Assembly: GCA_900128585.1 (NCBI GenBank)
Contig: LT642518.1
Location: 1 to 15,510, forward strand
Length of the DNA stretch: 15,510 bases
Direction: 5' to 3'
Source of the DNA: Stramenopiles sp. TOSAG23-3
Taxonomy: Eukaryota > Sar
The notes under the pieces were generated by a model, which saw only the letters and a program-made list of their open reading frames with translations, was not told the DNA's origin and did not search any database. Position numbers and translations under genes: made by a program. Of this stretch, positions 10,001-15,510 are shown piece after piece. Each line of letters opens with the position of its first letter. Positions within the stretch are counted from its first letter, which is position 1.

Positions 10001-11639
10001 GGCGCACACGATGTCCGTCGGTAATCAAAACTGTATTGTTCAGACCAATTGTAACATCTCGTGGGTACGCGAATTGTGCATAATACAACGACCCATCTCG
10101 GTGCCCTTGAACTCCATGCAAACACGGGGGAGGGCATCCGTAAGTATCATCCATGTCATCACCGTTGAAAAAATGTGTGGTATTACCAGCTGCAGTGCTC
10201 GTTGTTCCATCTTTCTCCACCCGCCGAATTAGATGATTGATTGTGTCGGCTACGAACGAAATTCCCGTGGCAGTTGTTGCTATTCCGGACGGACTATCAA
10301 AGCGCGCTTCGACAGGGCTGCCGTCTCGGTACCCTTGCATGGGGGCCATATTCTTGTGCCCACTTAATGTGGAGACTTGCCCATTTCTAATCTCTCGGAT
10401 TCTATGGTTTGCGGTGTCCGCAACGTAAACCACCAGCGTCGCGTTGTCATACCACATGGATATTCCCTGCGGCTTGTTAAACGTTGCCGATAGTGCAGGA
10501 CCGTTGTCATACCCTCCTTCATGAGTACAAATCCCAGCGAAGGTTGAGACAATACCGTCTTTGTCAACTCTTCTGATGCAGTTGTTCCCCATGTCGCAAA
10601 CATATACATTTAAGTCCTCGTCAACAACGGCAGCAGATGGAAGGTTAAATTTTGCAACGTTTCCTGGGCCATTTTGAAACCCTTTGCCGTTGCCCCCGGC
10701 CAGAGTTGCAACTATACCTTGGGCATTACCACTTTCTTTTGACCAAGACCAGCGGACCCCGAAGGGTCCGGCAGGGTAGGGCTGCGGCGGGGGCTGATTA
10801 TATCCCCAGCATCGAGTAGCACATTTTGAATAATCAACTGCGTCTGGTTTTGGGTCCGTGCACACACCACCAGAAAGCATCAAACACACACGGGACGTCT
10901 GTGAATTCCCAAAGTCATTCCTGTGAAGGCCACCTACTGCCCATGGAGTGTCTGACAGACTGGGTATATTTTTCGGGAGTTTGTTCCAGTCAACTCCTTG
11001 CAATTGCATTTGGCACTTTTTATCTAAATTGGAACCGCAGAGTATTTCCATGCAAATGTGACACTTACTTCGGGTTCCAAACGCGCCACAAACATGCCCT
11101 AAGTTTTGAAAATTGTTCATCGTACGGCCCTTAAACGCAAGGCCTTGGGCCGCCATTCCTCCCGACCCAACGTTGGCCTCACCGCTAGTGTCAACAGGCG
11201 TGTAAGGGTCAGTGTTGCCCGCAATGCTTACGTCATATTTCCTAATTTTGAATGCATTTTCGGTGCGGTCTCGGACTTGATAAATTACGTTATTGATCGA
11301 TGGCATTCCAGTTTCTCCAGTGAGGATCACAAAATCACCATCTAAAAACCCGTGCTTTGCTGAATGCACCATTGCTTCTGTTGACTTGGTTACATTCTGG
11401 TACGGGTGAAGATTTCGTTGGTAGGAAAAAGGCCAGTGCGGCTTTGTAACGCTCTTGCACCAGTGTTGTACGATCCAGGCTTTGTGGAGGGTCATGCCCT
11501 GCACCACTTCGGGCGCAAAAATATACATGGCAAAAATTAGGAATAGAATTTTGACAAAGAATCGGTCATTTCTATAACTGTGAGGCACCTTACGGTGGGA
11601 ACATTTTATAACGTTCCTTTGCAGAACTCCCCGCTGCAT
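4074..11639 (-). CDS. Giant type I membrane protein: NHL propeller + LCCL + EGF-like repeats
   Basis: One uninterrupted 2521-codon frame runs from ATG at 11639 to TAG at 4076-4074. A signal peptide (VKILFLIFAMYIFA, about residues 29-42) follows a long basic n-region. Residues 94-103 read AKHGFLDGDF, like a small beta-barrel motif. NHL blades 1-5 span about 309-615. An insertion (about 618-822) holds an LCCL domain (NCPKGC at 739-744, SSVCTAATHDG at 761-771, NGIVS near 800). A sixth blade covers about 823-887. EGF-like modules of the C-NGG-C-P-C-C-GW-G-DC type lie at about 890-1050 (five), 1190-1220, 1809-1924 (three) and 2185-2397 (three or four). Between them are long segments of no known family; one at about 1630-1715 carries WKITFLSNFGNLVPLEV. 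Many NxS/T sites suggest glycosylation. A single membrane helix (about 2459-2475) precedes a basic, Ser-rich tail of about 46 residues. It is likely a surface adhesion or recognition protein; the ligand is unknown. Confidence 0.9.
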   Translation of the reverse strand: MQRGVLQRNVIKCSHRKVPHSYRNDRFFVKILFLIFAMYIFAPEVVQGMTLHKAWIVQHWCKSVTKPHWPFSYQRNLHPYQNVTKSTEAMVHSAKHGFLDGDFVILTGETGMPSINNVIYQVRDRTENAFKIRKYDVSIAGNTDPYTPVDTSGEANVGSGGMAAQGLAFKGRTMNNFQNLGHVCGAFGTRSKCHICMEILCGSNLDKKCQMQLQGVDWNKLPKNIPSLSDTPWAVGGLHRNDFGNSQTSRVCLMLSGGVCTDPKPDAVDYSKCATRCWGYNQPPPQPYPAGPFGVRWSWSKESGNAQGIVATLAGGNGKGFQNGPGNVAKFNLPSAAVVDEDLNVYVCDMGNNCIRRVDKDGIVSTFAGICTHEGGYDNGPALSATFNKPQGISMWYDNATLVVYVADTANHRIREIRNGQVSTLSGHKNMAPMQGYRDGSPVEARFDSPSGIATTATGISFVADTINHLIRRVEKDGTTSTAAGNTTHFFNGDDMDDTYGCPPPCLHGVQGHRDGSLYYAQFAYPRDVTIGLNNTVLITDGHRVRRITTEGFSFVQNIKSYNRVSTVAGQMAAGKQDGSGPLTSFNNPRGIAMTHAGTIYVADYVGSRLRRIGRSLQLAPKLDCFTSAFNLKRPSGCASYDPPEDAMYLKGTPTAGNIYYNLGMYLTTNDMVSADAGGEPLGKRIMNCQGPKPPDYGPTSDSKTIAHDGGTGYFRDEITGRKTYAMEESGFNTQFIVNCPKGCASQSALVVGDVLYTDFSSVCTAATHDGQVDNDIGGNVAVNTVGEKLSFASTTKNGIVSTARALPWPSTFQTFQLPEARVVVESVAGMPGAILDDVRGYKDGRPPTETKFNGLIDVAVPPGAALSNESLLYLVDQNNHAIRTITAVCTKVCENGGVCLMENFCECPTGWGAEDCSSPICTSTPPDRKVCVGPDEFACIPGYTGNDCMTPLCVQECEHGGSCSSPDTCTCAYGWFDPNCTTPTCYQTCGNGGNCTGPDTCTCPKEWQGNACRTPVCDQTCFNGGKCVAPNTCQCTDDWSSYDCSKPVCTQGAFVADPSNRANAGGVAYTWQTYVPCQWDEWCRETNGFDCNQTERLSTVIRPKTGPLAGNATGRLRASVSKCLPMELAITTDASYQYLDHFHRVTPHWRKPPRTSYQFMGDNEWSSPLASDADRVVVFVELREIVQGVYGCSNGGSCVEPGKCSCAKDENGKDLYIGFDCRIPVCAQGYYEPRFSERFPDLTAEDQRPEHPDNQAPVWSERYGFPADPSDPVNTFVPQGWYSCSARIITQWENASYIHSHPNYYSRYMDGPQLKLEGAAQINTKGQLKQIKSRGEDDHVYYWDNRGFPRLHMVTGEPNSLDNTDIGYLRRGIWEWHGDTVWRKGKCDVEYMRNCGTQEIQWLIMTANAPNIGGTFRVEYDAWSEEALENLYVQNIPIHHQMLTIFNDPVRYPNPHKPACMAFAMCKMFPGTKGTFGFTTGTHEYALPYYYTGAGHVSPYTLAMYNTYWDLSGWPETHMQVCISHPTCSGITKMVIGTAGAAIVHYLDSGQLRQRDIDAAKTAIPTILLPLLYENPLSKDESTEQPDDTVRKQNFLNLYYRLKAPYVDGKAFSGYLLNRGHVSGDISALTTARALRTELEELYSIGGVEVTKDDISTLSDIPSTYPFPFEGCDSSGCYGHIWKITFLSNFGNLVPLEVSADYYNGFTYGPKAIACDDDRKIVCTLTGGKTAGSPPVYTGPGTTLSVYTKQQGSVDHAKAIDSRTRRYGIPVKNTDAAFRPRAASTNQFQRAIGRWNDAGGQCLDFVIRGCYNNGTCIAPGRCLCAPGYTGFDCSVPVCVQPCKNNGNCTAPNLCTCEKGWSGHDCGKPLCAQECANGGECVAPDVCQCSQWWNLWRDAREGGGRPIYRQETGDPQYTGWTGYDCATPICVQAKEFILNVQAGQELTRLGGRDYNYPNNINDCVYPDNAASSFTCYLDPAVCTSSICNEYKAGKTAAELKMINQFMAIPLYGVIYGNEPVNNLVLMSEKKILGEGVYGAILDALSKGGQWAIGDGDVISNDGGSFQAGCAEETIKPTLGTSPPGHVYRFAGTGRAHRIKGYASGLKYHNSWERTDSQHLCRVLAWQEGDFKEQNMSIKFEENPYTQSNPNRRSGRRIRVNHKAYVKVPPEDYIKDPKGDPKGEGVYACYNRGSCIHPDLCICADGFGGIDCNTPLCRHIQTDKYVSTGEVVGCLNGGICKGKDDCGCITTESILYTVNSDVKDFPIFPPYQPLTGYGGSDCSMPICAQGFFDPECLGVAAGGQGCYRCANAGNCTAPDYCTCAEGWEGFDCMTPICTAMADAEMVEDLQTIDPQRVLDFELDPCRTNVQDDAPREWGKFKIGQGNCTKPNYCTCLCFESEPRHVPWQDDLERPLAPGFEFGPEGTCEDGFMGMIDEKENFYTCHLKIKVPTDFERNTINYIVAVSIVGTIALIVMWRVKKYLRRRYLLKKAERRRSRKSSESSEDRGPTSRARRSSETVGR

Positions 11640-11893
11640 AGTGCTTCCGAACGTATTCGTTACAAATTCTTTACAATACTTACTGGTGCAAGCGTGGACC
11701 GAAAAGCTAAATGTGAATCCTCCTTTTTCAACAGTTTGGCAAGTGCTCCACTCTATTTCTGGGGGCCAAAATCTGTGAGTAGCGTATGCCGTATGTGATT
11801 CGTTCGAACATGGTGGTTTGACCCCTTCGGTTACAAAATACCACCAAATTGTAGAGTTGTACGAAAAATAAAGAACGGAAGAAAAAATAGATT
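11640..11893 (-). other. Stop-free upstream extension of the giant gene's frame
   Basis: Upstream of the annotated ATG, the same minus-strand frame stays open for 84 codons to a TAA at 11894-11892, but contains no ATG. It would encode four cysteines and normal-looking sequence (for example EWSTCQTVEKGG). Composition is gene-like up to about 11860 and then turns sharply AT-rich. A minus-strand pyrimidine tract lies at about 11862-11890. It may be 5' untranslated leader, or part of an exon spliced from farther upstream. The signal peptide right after the ATG favours leader. Confidence 0.4.
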
Positions 11894-11936
11894 ACTTCTG
11901 TATAAATTCGAAATTTATTAATAATAAAAAAATAAT

Positions 11937-11949
11937 ATTATTATTATTA
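11937..11949. repeat. (ATT)n microsatellite
   Basis: Just over four ATT units within a longer A/T-only stretch upstream of the giant gene. Confidence 0.6.
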
Positions 11950-12480
11950 CTGTGTTTAGTACACACACTACTTCCGCATTATTTGTGTTTTTGTCATCAA
12001 ATATTATCATTAGTACACTGTTGTAGCTACTACTTTTTATTACTTTTATTTTTTGACGACTACTTAGTACTATTACTACTATTTATTGTAGTTAAACACT
12101 GCTGTATGTACTATACATTAGGAATACTAGACCTACTAGTATGAGGACTACTTCCTTCACGTACGTAATAAAGTGACTGCTCACAGTTTGTAGCCACAAC
12201 AGCAGCATATATCCAGTTTTCCCGACATTTCTTTTTGTATACTTACAGTAAAATTAACTACGAAATGGGTTTGATTTATTACACTCTGTCAACTTGACAG
12301 CAAAACCTCGCTTCTTTCAAATTGCCAAGCGATCAATAACGACATTCATTGTACTGCTTGGTTCGAATATGCAGAAAGTCTACAGTATTCGTACTTACTT
12401 CATCGCGACGGCATTTTGATAGGTAAATATTAGTAGACAAAAATGGGATTTTTTATTTCCAGAGCGTTTGATTGGTCGAA

Positions 12481-12632
12481 CCAAGTGCTTTTTGTCGCAT
12501 TTAAAAAAAAGGTGATTTGGAAATCTGTCGAATGATATGCCTATGTATTTAATTATCCTATCAAGACACATTAGAATACAAAACGCATAGAAAAATGGTA
12601 GGTTTCCAAATTCAAGGACAAAAAGCACTTGG
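12481..12632. repeat. Foldback inverted repeat with 16-bp perfect arms
   Basis: CCAAGTGCTTTTTGTC (12481-12496) is the exact reverse complement of 12617-12632. Inside it, gatttggaaatc near 12514 partly matches the complement of ggtttccaaattc at 12601-12613, so the stem can continue imperfectly. The ends are not obvious terminal repeats with target duplications. It resembles a decayed MITE-like or foldback element. Confidence 0.65.
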
Positions 12633-12732
12633 AATAATCACTCTGTAGCTGCACTGTAGTATTTAATAGGAATTCTAAAGGCTGATCGAATTCAAATCAC
12701 CCTTTTGGAAGCTTTCTGGTGTATTATTCCAA
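12629..12732. repeat. Second overlapping inverted repeat
   Basis: TTGGAATAAT (12629-12638) is the reverse complement of ATTATTCCAA (12723-12732). Also GGTGATTTG (12511-12519) is complementary to CAAATCACC (12693-12701). Together with the 16-bp repeat, this makes a nested set of inverted repeats over about 250 bases. Confidence 0.55.
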
Positions 12733-12888
12733 TTATTAGAGTCCCAAAGGGGGTATTTGTAGGTCTAAAATGATAAAATAATAAAAAGTGGAAACATTGA
12801 TTACTTTACTCAACGTGGACTCTATTGTTTTATCTGTACTTTTATAATGAAAAAAAGTATTCTACAGTCTACAGTCTACACAGTACCG

Positions 12889-12913
12889 GTACAAAAAAAA
12901 ATGGTTTTTGTAC
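12889..12913. repeat. GTACAAAAA/TTTTTGTAC hairpin
   Basis: Arms of 9 bases (12889-12897 and 12905-12913) flank a 7-base loop. It directly follows three tctacag-like units at about 12860-12880 and the palindrome GTACCGGTAC-like sequence, in the lectin's upstream region. Confidence 0.6.
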
Positions 12914-13009
12914 AGTAAACTTCTCAGTAGTAGTTAGGCTAATACAATAAAAATTTTATTACTTAAAAAATATTTGTTGATGAAATTATATTATATTAAT
13001 AATGATATA

Positions 13010-13050
13010 CCTCCTCCTCCTCTACCTCCTACCTCTTCCTTCTCTTCCTC
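13010..13050. repeat. CCT-rich pyrimidine tract upstream of the lectin gene
   Basis: About 41 bases of CTCCTC and CTTCCT units, interrupted only by two A residues, about 265 bases before the lectin ATG. It may be a simple repeat or a pyrimidine promoter element. Confidence 0.6.
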
Positions 13051-13314
13051 ATTGTGTTGTGTTATTTGTTATTGTTGAAAGAAATGAAATGGTAGTAAAA
13101 TTATCGTTATTAGGATAAAAGTCGTTTATTGGTTTTTGTGTTTGCTGTTTCGCTGCAAGTTGATCGAAAATCCATTTACAGTTCAATCTCTCCTTTTTCC
13201 TTGGGTAGAAAAGATAAACATGCATCATCCTGCCCTTAAGTAGTATCTGCGACTAGGGTAGTGGAAATTCGTGGAAATAACTCTAGTGTGCGTTTTTTTT
13301 TCATTTTGCTTGCC

Positions 13315-14538
13315 ATGGCGGCACGTGTCAGGACGTCACGCAAACTCAGTGCTTTGCGAAGCCCGCCTTACTGTTTGCCGTGTTTTTTGTTTGTGGGCCT
13401 TCTCTTTGTTGTCGGAGGCGATTTTATTTACGACGATTTTGAATCCACAATTGGGATAGATTTCAATGGCGCAGCTTCAACTTCATCCTGTGATGAAGGG
13501 AAGCGTCTGGCGTACCAAACACAGCATGGGAGTGCAGACCAGAATATTGAGATACCACCGTCCACGTCAGAGGAGGATACCAATCAAGCAAAGTTTCAAG
13601 AGGTAGTGATGGACGACAAAACTGTCAAAACGTCTACAGTTGCAAAAGAGACATCGATTCTGGGCCATCGGGAAACATGGGGGAAATCGTTTTATACAGG
13701 CTGCCGGGTGCGACTTCGCTTGACCCCGTCTGAGCCGGGAAAAGTTGGATCTGTGTGGCACGCGAGACCGGTGGCCGTGTACCTAGGATTTGAAACAAAG
13801 TTTAAGTTTCAGATCGTCGATCCGTCGCGCACCTGCACATTAGTTAAAGATCGACAATTTAGTACACAACATCACCAAAGCTGTATGATACACGGAGGGG
13901 ACGGTTTCGCTTTCGTGTTGCACGGAAATCCTGACCGTACACGGACGCTGGGAAACCCTGGAATGGATATGGGATACGGTGGAATTGTCAATTCGATAGC
14001 GTTTGAGTTCGATACCTGGTGGAACCCAGTCAATGGCGACTTGTTTGACGATCACGTAAGCATTCAAGCGCGTGGACCAAAACTCGGAAATCACCCGGGC
14101 GAGATCGCCCGTCTCGTTATTGCTAAGAATATATCTTTGGCAGATGGAAAAGAGCATGTCGCAAAGATTGTTTACTTTCCATACATTAATTATGATTATG
14201 CAGAATACTTCACTGCAGTCGACAACCTTCGGGAGTTTATCTTGGACAATGAAGAAAATCGGCGGGTTGGCACTTTATTGCTATTTTTAGACGACATACC
14301 GGACAATTCGACAGATTTGCGTGCAAAGCCAGTTCTGGCGATACCAATTAACTTAAGTGCTGTGTTAGAACTGCGCGAGGGAACTGCGTGGGCAGGGTTT
14401 ACCGCTAGCACCGGGCGCCAATTTCAAAAGCACGACATTATCAGTTGGCAGTTTTGCGAGGATTACAAGCAATGCGGGTTTAACCTGAAAAATACATTCG
14501 ATTATCACCAGACAGATATGGAGTACCACCATCGTTAG
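13315..14538 (+). CDS. Secreted L-type (legume-like) lectin
   Basis: The start is the ATG at 13315 in the context GCCATGG, giving 407 residues to TAG at 14538. A basic n-region precedes a hydrophobic stretch (CLPCFLFVGLLFVVGG, about residues 20-35) that acts as signal peptide or type II anchor. An acidic, Ser/Thr-rich linker follows. The lectin domain runs from about residue 130 to 390. It has GGDGFAFVLHG with the sugar-site Asp at 196, then IAFEFDTWWNPVNGD with Glu231, Asp233 and Asn237, and DDHVSI with Asp246 and His247. These match the residues that bind the two metals in legume lectins, so the site looks functional. The fold ends with WAGFTAS and DIISWQFCE. There is no C-terminal membrane helix or ER-retrieval signal, and there are at least three NxS/T sites. 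The protein probably binds glycans outside the cell or in the secretory pathway. The gene is divergent from the giant receptor-like gene. Confidence 0.85.
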   Translation: MAARVRTSRKLSALRSPPYCLPCFLFVGLLFVVGGDFIYDDFESTIGIDFNGAASTSSCDEGKRLAYQTQHGSADQNIEIPPSTSEEDTNQAKFQEVVMDDKTVKTSTVAKETSILGHRETWGKSFYTGCRVRLRLTPSEPGKVGSVWHARPVAVYLGFETKFKFQIVDPSRTCTLVKDRQFSTQHHQSCMIHGGDGFAFVLHGNPDRTRTLGNPGMDMGYGGIVNSIAFEFDTWWNPVNGDLFDDHVSIQARGPKLGNHPGEIARLVIAKNISLADGKEHVAKIVYFPYINYDYAEYFTAVDNLREFILDNEENRRVGTLLLFLDDIPDNSTDLRAKPVLAIPINLSAVLELREGTAWAGFTASTGRQFQKHDIISWQFCEDYKQCGFNLKNTFDYHQTDMEYHHR

Positions 14539-14740
14539 CGCCGCACGTGCATAATGTTTATACTTTAAAGTATTAATTTCGTATGATACATACATTAATT
14601 ATGACAAAAGCATTTTGAAAAACAAAATTAAATAGTAGTAGTTAATTATTTAAAATAAAAGAATACAGCAGTAGTAATTTTAATACTGTAGTATTTGATT
14701 GATTATTATCATTAATATTTATAATTATTATTAATACAAT

Positions 14741-14752
14741 GTACTGCAGTAC
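14741..14752. repeat. GTACTGCAGTAC perfect palindrome
   Basis: A 12-base perfect palindrome followed at once by another AGTAC unit. It belongs to the same GTAC-centred class as 579-588 (ACAGTACTGT) and 1169-1199. Confidence 0.7.
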
Positions 14753-14974
14753 AGTACACCAATCGATATTTTAATATTTATTATAAAATATTATTTAAAA
14801 TAAACAGAACAAAACAAAGGAATAAAAAGAAATAACCTGCCAATAATAAAAATATTGTTTCTTCTTCTTCTTCCGACTTATAATTGCTTATACCACCCCG
14901 TTCTTCGGATACTCACCTGTAGTGATATTATAACTACAGTATTATAATACAACTACCGATGTAAAAAAAATAAT

Positions 14975-15003
14975 ACCACCAAGAAAAAGAAGAACCTGGT
15001 GGT
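14975..15003. repeat. ACCACCA/TGGTGGT hairpin
   Basis: Perfect 7-bp arms (14975-14981 and 14997-15003) flank a 15-base A/G-rich loop. No function can be assigned. Confidence 0.6.
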
Positions 15004-15068
15004 GGTTTTATTTATTTTACCTGTACTTCATAGGCGAGGGGAAATTTCCAGAATCCTTTAAATTGAAA

Positions 15069-15107
15069 TAATACCATTTTAACACTAATACAGCATTAAT
15101 GGTATTA
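15069..15107. repeat. TAATACCATT inverted repeat
   Basis: TAATACCATT (15069-15078) and its reverse complement AATGGTATTA (15098-15107) flank a 19-base spacer. Confidence 0.6.
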
Positions 15108-15391
15108 CAATATATAAAACAGCCTTAATACAGTGCTTGGATAATGTACTTATACGTATTCTTACACATCTCTGTACCTATATCTGATCGACCCAGTCGT
15201 GATGAAAAAAATATAGTCAGTAAAATCAATTATCCAATATAAACCAACAATTGCTCTTGACTTTGCATATGCACTATATGTTCAACTATATAAACAAATA
15301 AGCGTTTTACAAGATTTTAACCATGCATGTACTCATTTCAATTCCTAATATTTCCTTTTGTATCATTCTTAGTTTACAATTTTATTCCATT

Positions 15392-15508
15392 TTACTTCCT
15401 GTACCCCCCTATTTTCTGCCCACTGCTTGCCAGGCCATCAGACCACACGCCAACTAGGACATTTTTCATTGCACAGCGCATTGTCCAAATGTTAACAAAA
15501 TGGTCTCC
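15392..15508 (-). CDS. Possible C-terminal end of a gene entering from the right edge
   Basis: Composition becomes less AT-rich after about 15390. On the minus strand a frame is open from the right edge to a TAA at 15394-15392, giving 38 residues (for example MKNVLVGVWSDGLASSGQ) with no recognisable domain. At least one plus-strand frame is also open here, so strand and reality are uncertain. Confidence 0.2.
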   Translation of the reverse strand, partial: GDHFVNIWTMRCAMKNVLVGVWSDGLASSGQKIGGYRK

Positions 15509-15510
15509 GT

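Larger units (their letters stand above)
11895..13314. other. AT-rich intergenic region between divergent giant and lectin genes
   Basis: About 1.4 kb with no supported gene. It contains poly-A/T, TTA and ACT-type simple repeats, foldback inverted repeats at 12481-12732, a GTAC hairpin and a pyrimidine tract, listed separately. The promoters for both divergent genes must lie here, but no clear core promoter motif stands out. Confidence 0.6.
14539..15391. other. AT-rich intergenic region downstream of the lectin
   Basis: No gene is seen in about 850 bases. The region is dominated by A/T, with short hairpins and GTAC palindromes listed separately and a TTC tract near 14860-14873. Confidence 0.6.

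Noticed and set aside
4578-11345. Many plus-strand and other-frame open frames of 60-130 codons over the giant gene
   Set aside because: They overlap one 2521-codon frame with clear domains, mostly lack proper starts and show no domain of their own; they are shadows.
11637-11689. A GTAAGTAT ... GCAG intron of about 50 nt just upstream of or over the giant gene's start
   Set aside because: Joining the flanks shifts the upstream frame into a nearby stop, so it does not extend the protein.
12340-12375. GGTTCGAAT string resembling a tRNA T-loop
   Set aside because: No matching acceptor, D or anticodon stems were found around it.
12395-12628. Minus-strand open frame of 77 codons
   Set aside because: It starts at GTG, lies in AT-rich spacer and overlaps the inverted repeat, which explains its pattern better.
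13261-13314. Upstream extension of the lectin frame beginning with GTG
   Set aside because: The ATG at 13315 has a strong GCCATGG context and is followed by a proper signal sequence; a GTG start is unlikely in a eukaryotic nuclear gene.
1-15510. CRISPR arrays, phage or bacterial operons
   Set aside because: No regularly spaced repeats, bacterial ribosome sites or phage genes; domain content and spacers are eukaryotic.

Overview
The window looks like nuclear DNA of a microbial eukaryote, not bacterial or viral. Gene-dense blocks of roughly 45-50% GC alternate with very AT-rich spacers full of poly-A/T, CTT and TTA tracts and small GTAC-centred palindromes. The proteins carry signal peptides, EGF-like, NHL, LCCL, L-type lectin, PH and START domains. 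That mix fits a protist, most simply a stramenopile (ochrophyte, oomycete or labyrinthulid-like) or another SAR lineage. The exact lineage cannot be read from the sequence alone.

Layout, left to right. (1) Positions 1-369, minus strand: the 5' end of a gene for a secreted or membrane protein that runs off the left edge. (2) 370-1436: AT-rich spacer with a CTT-rich tract and two short hairpins. (3) 1437-3220, plus strand: a PH + START lipid-binding protein gene broken by several frame changes and one or two stops. It is probably a decaying pseudogene, though one stop can be removed by a 57-nt intron and some lesions sit in homopolymers. (4) 3614-3871, plus strand: a small proline-rich, acidic protein. 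(5) 3957-4056: an AT-rich tandem repeat between convergent genes. (6) 4074-11639, minus strand: one uninterrupted 2521-residue gene for a giant type I membrane protein. It has a signal peptide, an NHL beta-propeller split by an LCCL-bearing insertion, about twelve EGF-like modules separated by large unrecognised segments, one transmembrane helix and a short basic tail. (7) 11640-13314: spacer holding a stop-free upstream extension, inverted repeats and a pyrimidine tract. (8) 13315-14538, plus strand: a secreted L-type (legume-like) lectin with its metal-binding residues intact. (9) 14539-15510: AT-rich spacer with hairpins, then a possible gene end at the right edge.

Working together (inference): the giant receptor-like protein and the divergently placed lectin both belong to cell-surface recognition or adhesion. 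The partial left-edge gene is also secretory. The PH-START gene would act on the cytosolic face of membranes and appears unrelated. The most novel point is the propeller/LCCL arrangement and the long unannotated segments between EGF modules of the giant protein.
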